Notes under the pieces: generated by a model
The model's database searches: none
Seen by the model: the letters and a program-made list of their open reading frames with translations, nothing else
What the model was told of the DNA's origin: nothing
Made by a program: the position numbers and the translations under genes
In this document: positions 58,262 through 64,000 of the stretch, piece after piece
Layout: every line of letters starts with the position of its first letter
Position numbering within the stretch: position 1 is the stretch's first letter
Source of the DNA: Carya illinoinensis
Lineage: Eukaryota > Streptophyta > Magnoliopsida > Fagales > Juglandaceae
Length of the DNA: 64,000 bases
Assembly: GCF_018687715.1 (NCBI RefSeq)
Contig: NC_056760.1
Location: 36,656,001 to 36,720,000, forward strand
Direction: 5' to 3'

Positions 58262-61200
58262 TACGTTGAAAATTATAAAATTTAAAATTCAAAATTTGAG
58301 TTTCAAAAGAAAATTGATAAAATGAGTCTTGCGAATTTTTTATAAGTAAAATTGTAAGTATATATAATAGTACTACTCATGGCTAGAATCCTTCACCCAA
58401 TTGTTGAAAGTCTTCCGCAAGTGTTTAAAAATATCGCGCTTCTACAAGTAAGTAGTGTCAGGTGCACGTCGAGACCATGCCCTGGGATGAGTACTGTACT
58501 CAAGTGTACAGAATTTGACGATGGAAAAAACAAGTTCACAAACAATTGCAAATCATGCTTGGAACACTCTAATTGCACATTCTACATTTTTCCCTATCTC
58601 TTGAGTTGCAATAAAATATTCTATTGTTTTCTTGTGGTGTAGGAATTATTCTTATGATTAATGTTATATACAGTCGTGAATTGTATAAGCGTTGTGCAGT
58701 CGTTTTGAAAAAGAGTGAGATTCACTATTAAAAAATTATTTTTTTTCATGTGAGTATTGTATTTATTCATTTTTTTTAAATGATTGCGGACGCTTGCACA
58801 CTCACTATTAAAAAATGTAGAAAAAGACCATAGATCAATTGACTAAGAATGCCGTTAGAAAAAGTAAATAAAACACAATTGTTAGATTAAAAAATTTCCA
58901 TTAGACAAAAAAAAAAATAACCGTTTTAAGGAAAAAACAAATATTACCATTGAAAAAACACATCATAAATGATACAAGCGTTAATTAAAATAACAATTGC
59001 TGGATAGAAAAATAATAAAATAAATGGGACTGTTATAAGATGTTGACAAATAGGATAGTTGGAGAACTAACAAAAGAAACGATAAATAAATAAATCTAAT
59101 AATTTAAAAAAAAAAACAATAATAATAGCTAATTCAATACAAAGCTGCATATTTCAAATGACTTGAGCAAAATACAAGAAATGGCTCTTAACAAAACCAT
59201 TACCAACAGAGATGAAGCTAGGATTGATTATAAGTAATTTGGAGGGGCAGGATATTTTAAGTCTTGAATAAATAGTTGAATTGAGATTTTTAAAAATATC
59301 TTTAATGAAGTGATAAAAAAACATTTAAGAAATAATAAATAAATAAATTACAAGTTTGCATTTTTTTAAAAAGATTTTTCATAAATTACACGAGATTTTT
59401 TTAAAAAAATATATATTTTTCACCTAAATAATTATAAAAATTTTAAAAGAGAAATAATTTGATGTGAATATTATATTCTTTTTTTAATATAATCAAAGAA
59501 GTTACTGATTGGTATCTCTTTGCTCCTCTCTCTTCCTCTCTATTGTGGTTGATTAATGTTTCTCTTATTTATGTTTTGATTGCTTAGAAAATGTGGGAAA
59601 AGAGAGGAAAATTGAATGATAACTCAACTAGTAGATACGTTTACCAGTGTTTTCTAGACAATTGAATTTAATATTTTGATCGATTTGCTTAAAGGGTATG
59701 TGCTTCGACTAAAATGTAATGCAGAAATACTGGGAAGTAAAACAGAACAAGCAATTAATGACACGTCCTGGTTTAGAAATTACACACTAAGTATATGTTA
59801 ATTGGAAGTAGAGAGACGTCGGTCCATTGCTAGCAACGTACAAATGAGAAAAAAAAGATGAAAAAAGAATGTTGGTTAAAAAGAAGAGCAAGAGTTTAGT
59901 TTCAAATGAGCATATAGGAAGCCTGCAATCTTGAAGGCAGTGTAGAGTACAAAGTGAGTGAGAGAACGGAAGACCTTCTATTAGACTGCTAACTTGTGTC
60001 TAATCATTAACATCATTCCAAGAGATGGATGTAAGTTTTGCAAGTGGTGGTTGTAGTTTTTCCTAACATGGTGAGAATGATGCAAGTGTCATTAGGTAAC
60101 AATGTTTGATAATAGACTATTTTGGCACTTTATGATAGGTTAAGAGTGTTAAATGGATTCAATGATCTCCTTTCTAAGGATTTACACTCTTTTATATAGA
60201 ACATCTTTACATGGCTTCAATATTGTCTAATTTTGAGCTACTCTCTAATTTTGAGCGGAAAGACCACCTAACTTTGAATCCCTAAATTACGCCTGATGTT
60301 TAGCAGCGCCGTGTGTAGCCTCTCTCTATTTAGTAGCGCTGACTAGCCTACCTATATACAATCTAAAATACTACAGCTGTATATAAATATAATGTTGACA
60401 GTTGTACGTTGACAAAGAGTGCTTCGAAACTACCTAATAATTAGATTTATTTTTGGTAAAAATAAAGTTTGATTTTCTTTTGATCATATGCTTATATGTA
60501 TTTTGCATATATTATCCGACAACTATGTATTTCTTTGATATGTATTTTTCAATCATAAAATAGTTCATAAAACAACATCTGTTGTTTCAATCATAAACTA
60601 CCTTTACTTATTGTTTGGCTGCCGAGAAAAGAGAAAAAAGAAAAAAAGATGGGAAAACGATGATCCGCGGGAGAGAATACCAGACTCGTTATTTTTCATT
60701 ATCCTTTCCATTGGTTTCAGTGGGTACAAGCTCATATTTACAATGTTAGATCTATAAAGGATTAGCATTTTCTTATCGCTGTGATGAAAGTTTGTAATTT
60801 TGTTCTTGCATACCTTGGCTGAGAATTGGAGCTCAGTTTTGTTGCCGAGAAAATTAAGTTGATTTATCTGCATATTTGTTAGGGGGAAAAAGTGATACCT
60901 ATATTTTGACTGATGTATCGGAACTCTTTTTAATGGCTTCTACATCATGATTTTAGTTTTAGGGCCTAAACATTTTTCAGACAGAAGCTGCAAACAGAAT
61001 AAATGATCATGTTTTCTTAAAGTGTTAAAAAAAAGAAAAGAAAAAAGACAGCACAGTAATTCATAAACTTACAGGTTACAAATAAATTCCATTTAAATGA
61101 CACATCTTCAGAGAGGAAAAGTTGATCAGAAAACATATATCTACATGGCTAAGGTGTATGTCATCACCCCTTAATCTGCATGAATAAGTGCAAAGTCTTT

Positions 61201-61324
61201 GCATACATCTGCAACAGCTCTCCTAATCTTCTAGCAAATCTCATGAGAAATCTCACAAGTACTCCACTTTGGGATAAGAATCATATTCCCAGCAAATCTT
61301 TTACCCTTGTGATAAGGCATGCTG
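58262..61324. other. Intergenic DNA and PP2C 3' flank
   Basis: AT-rich, with no supported gene. A frame at 58379-58642 has seven Cys in 87 codons but no start context, signal or neighbours to support it. The part next to 61324 must hold the 3' UTR of the PP2C gene. Confidence 0.45.
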
Positions 61325-63528
61325 TTAAGTGCTATGCAAGCGGTAGGTGTTGGCAGGAGCCAGGACCCCTCCTCCTCTAACTGAAATGGGAGAAGTGTGG
61401 AGGGAACTCCTATTGATTGAATGTTGATCTATAAACACAACCACGACTGTGATATCGTCATGAAAATGCCTCCGCACCCCTCTATCGACCTTTTTCAGGT
61501 CTGAGTACCTCATTTCTCTTTTCTTGGCTGCTTCTCGAAGTGCAGCTTTGAGAAGCCTCCTGGCAACTCCCTGGATGGCAGAGGAATCAAAAGGTAAATC
61601 ATTTTGAAACCACAGTATTTCACCAGTGACAAAGGGAGCACAGATTGTGGCATATGATTATGGCAGTAGTTATATTTAAAATATAGACAATAAAATCTTA
61701 CATTCCGTGGGTGATTGTCGACAATTTGGACAGCCTCCTGATTACTAAGATGCTCCCATAGACCATCTGAGGCAAATATGAGAAATTGATCTTCAGGGCG
61801 TAGTTTATGTACTGAAATGGATGGCTCTGAACTAAGGATTGGCTTAAGGAAGGGTTCGGGCAGTCTAAATTTAGGCAGTAGAGGCTCTCTGTTGAACTCT
61901 GCCCTCTTCAGGTATGCATCACCAATGGATCTTGAAACCTGCAAAGTAAATAAGAAACTCTATTAACAGAATAATTCTTTTTTAAGTCCCAACAGTATTC
62001 GATATCCATCCTCATTATGCACTTGCATTAATCTGACTATGCTATGAAGTGCCCTAAGCACCTCTACCATTATTCCAATAATGCCAAAATACAATTTTTA
62101 ATACGGACAGCAACTGTATATGGTATTTGTGGCCATTGCATACCATTCGAAATCAACATTTAGACTACTTCACCCTGACCAATTGAGTCATAATGCCATA
62201 TCATCTACTTAAGCACAAGTAAACTGGCAAGAATCAAGATTTCAGATAGGCATGCTTTTTTGTTTTCTTATGATTTCCACTTTTTTATTTTTGAAAAGAA
62301 AGATGGTACAAGAAGCGTTTGTTCCTGAAGGCTAAATGTAACCAAAAATGGTAAAGACAAAACTTCAAGTGAAAAAATAGTAACGTGATCATAAAAAATG
62401 AAGCTTGTAGAATCATAAGTTGAATTTTTTAGAAGTGAATCAATAGTTAATGTCTGACTAAGAAAAAAAAAATACATTTTTAGATGCTAAAAAATAATAC
62501 CTGTATGAGGCCCTTCACTCGCCAAACTCTATGCTTCAACACCACAATCTCCGAGTCCTGGGGATGCATTACCTGAAGTTCCTCTCTTACTGATTTTATA
62601 CTCGCATTGTGCTCATCAGATAATTGAATAGCTGTGACTTCCCTATTGGCTCTTTCCACCCGCCCTAACACAACTCGGGAATCCCCAGCATTTGCAACAT
62701 ACAGAAGTCCATTATATATTACTCCCACCAAACAACATGATCCATCAGAAGCAATCTGTGGCTTACTAAGCCACTGTTTCTTCACAAGCGAGAGAAAGTC
62801 CTTTTCAGTTGCCATGAAAGCCTTTCTGATAACATTTTCTGATATGCCCCGATGCTCAGACGCGTATCCTGCATTACAAATAGAACATGACTTATGGTTC
62901 TATAACTTTAAGAATATGGAAATAACACATAATGAGAGTTACATTTGAATTTGATCCTTCATATTTAGTGTTCTATAGTCAGTAATTATCATGTTTTGTC
63001 TATCTCCAACTACTAGTTCATTGCACCAGCCAGTTGTGGATATATAAAACCGGAATCTTTAGAGCTCAAGAATACGAGTTATGACGTTTGAGATGAGGAA
63101 GTTCTGATCATAGTGACATCAAATTAGCCAGGTTTTTGCACACTTGCCAACTAATAATTAAGAGCATATAAAGAAGTAATAACACTAATTATTGAAACAA
63201 AATCTTTATCAAATGGAATATAACAATGCATTGAATATGAGAACATACTCTTGAGGTTTCCAAAAAGATTGTCGTTGACAAAACATGAAGCCTCGGTTCC
63301 TCCATGCCCGTCATATACTCCCACAAAGGTCCCCCGAGGACCCGATTCTGATGAGCTCAATGGGCCAGACTCGAGTTGGCTTTGATCCTCCAACAAGCTA
63401 TTTGCCTGAATTACAGCCATTGAGAACTCCCCATGAGCATGGTGCCCCAAATCCTTACGCCACAACAAGCCATCAACCCTCCCATTCACATCACCCTCTA
63501 CGGACGGTTTCCAACAGGGTTTAATCAT
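61325..63528 (-). CDS. Protein phosphatase 2C, clade D type
   Basis: Exons (minus strand): 63528-63249, 62868-62501, 61938-61702, 61570-61325, for 376 residues, the normal size. PP2C motifs in order: VYDGHGG (residues 71-77, metal-binding Asp), [12 protein letters not shown] and [45 protein letters not shown], and [12 protein letters not shown] (metal-binding Asp pair). These are Mn/Mg-dependent Ser/Thr phosphatases. The layout, with a short N-terminus, [18 protein letters not shown] before the core and [15 protein letters not shown] after exon 1, fits Arabidopsis clade D, whose members dephosphorylate plasma-membrane H+-ATPase and are inhibited by SAUR proteins. All metal-binding residues are present, and there are no stops. 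The exact orthologue was not assigned. Confidence 0.93.
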
Positions 63529-64000
63529 TTTCTCGAGTAACCACTTATTAACACAAATGCATATGTCTCACATTTATCATCCAAACGATCCAGCAATCAA
63601 AATATTCCTCAAACCCAGATCAAGAGCAAGTCCAAAACCCAACCGCAGCTCCAGTTTCTGCTTATACTCAAAACCCACAACCCCAATTCCTAAAACTATA
63701 TATCCACGAAACCAAGACACCATTAATATAAACAAACTTCAGATAAAGACCAAAACGGTATGGGCAAAATCAACTGAGCAACGTCTCTTGAGACAAGAAA
63801 GCAATAGTCTTAATGTGAGTTCAGAGAATATGGAGGTGTGCTGGTTCCGTGTACCTTGAATCTGGGTTGAATGTGTTTGGTTCTTCTATGTGTGCCATCT
63901 TTCAGAAGCAGACTTAGCTGTAAAAGCACTTAAAGATTTGATGTTGGCAGGGTTTGGTCCAGGATCGGAGTGATCAAAAGGGAGCAATGGATAAGAGAAG
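63529..64000 (-). promoter_or_regulatory. 5' leader region of the PP2C gene
   Basis: On the minus strand CAGATTCAAG followed by GTACACGG (about 63866-63850) could be a donor for a 5' UTR intron ending shortly before the ATG. The transcription start was not located and probably lies near or beyond the window edge. Confidence 0.35.

Noticed and set aside
58379..58642. Cys-containing 87-codon frame
   Set aside because: No signal peptide, no conserved spacing, no splice or promoter context; likely chance.
63285..63859. Plus-strand frames opposite the PP2C first exon and leader
   Set aside because: Antisense shadows of the PP2C coding exon and 5' region.
1..64000. tRNA, rRNA, CRISPR array, bacterial-type operon
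   Set aside because: None seen; tandem repeats present are microsatellites or LTR minisatellites without spacer structure, and the only tRNA-related sequence is the retrotransposon primer site.

Overview
This is a nuclear segment from a flowering plant, most likely a woody eudicot. The genes have plant-type GT-AG introns, the intergenic DNA is AT-rich, and there are several families of plant LTR retrotransposon, CACTA, hAT and Tourist-like MITE. The MITE style would suit Fagales (walnut or oak relatives), but that is an impression and cannot be proven here.

Host genes. (1) A cluster of three lambda-class glutathione S-transferase (GSTL) copies lies in the first 30 kb: the 3' end of copy 1 (327-532, +), copy 3 inverted (16028-13399, -), and copy 2 (27461-29884, +). 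The copies share exon structure and flanking DNA. The left edge (about 1-3963 plus 12680-12741) and 29464-32795 are direct copies of one duplicated block, and 12957-16230 is an inverted copy of the gene and its near flank. (2) A MOS11-like mRNA-export gene (THO1/SARNP type) lies at 49835-53182 (+), five exons, 250 residues. (3) A clade-D type protein phosphatase 2C lies at 63528-61325 (-), four coding exons, 376 residues.

Mobile DNA fills most of the rest. A decayed SIRE-like Copia element (3964-12679, target duplication CTCAT) sits in duplicon A, and its empty site survives in duplicon B. A solo LTR of the same family (34912-36251, TATCT) is nested in a large CACTA element (32987-44948, GCA) that holds ruined TNPD/TNPA-type transposase genes and a two-exon host gene fragment resembling spatacsin. 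A second, smaller Copia element on the minus strand (19837-25647, AAATA) has tandem repeats inside its LTRs. A hAT-type non-autonomous element (25880-26795, ATTTGACG) carries two exons and the intron of another host gene. Two solo Gypsy-like LTRs (17291-17907 and 57536-58256) and several MITEs complete the picture.

The most interesting points are small changes that alter gene products or element biology. GSTL copy 3 has lost the splice donor of its 11-nt first exon. GSTL copy 2 has a GC donor before its last exon and has lost the usual stop. The SIRE-like element has an antisense coiled-coil reading frame between pol and the 3' LTR. Two different DNA transposons have captured host exons with introns still in place. 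No RNA genes or CRISPR arrays were seen. No wholly new system could be shown.
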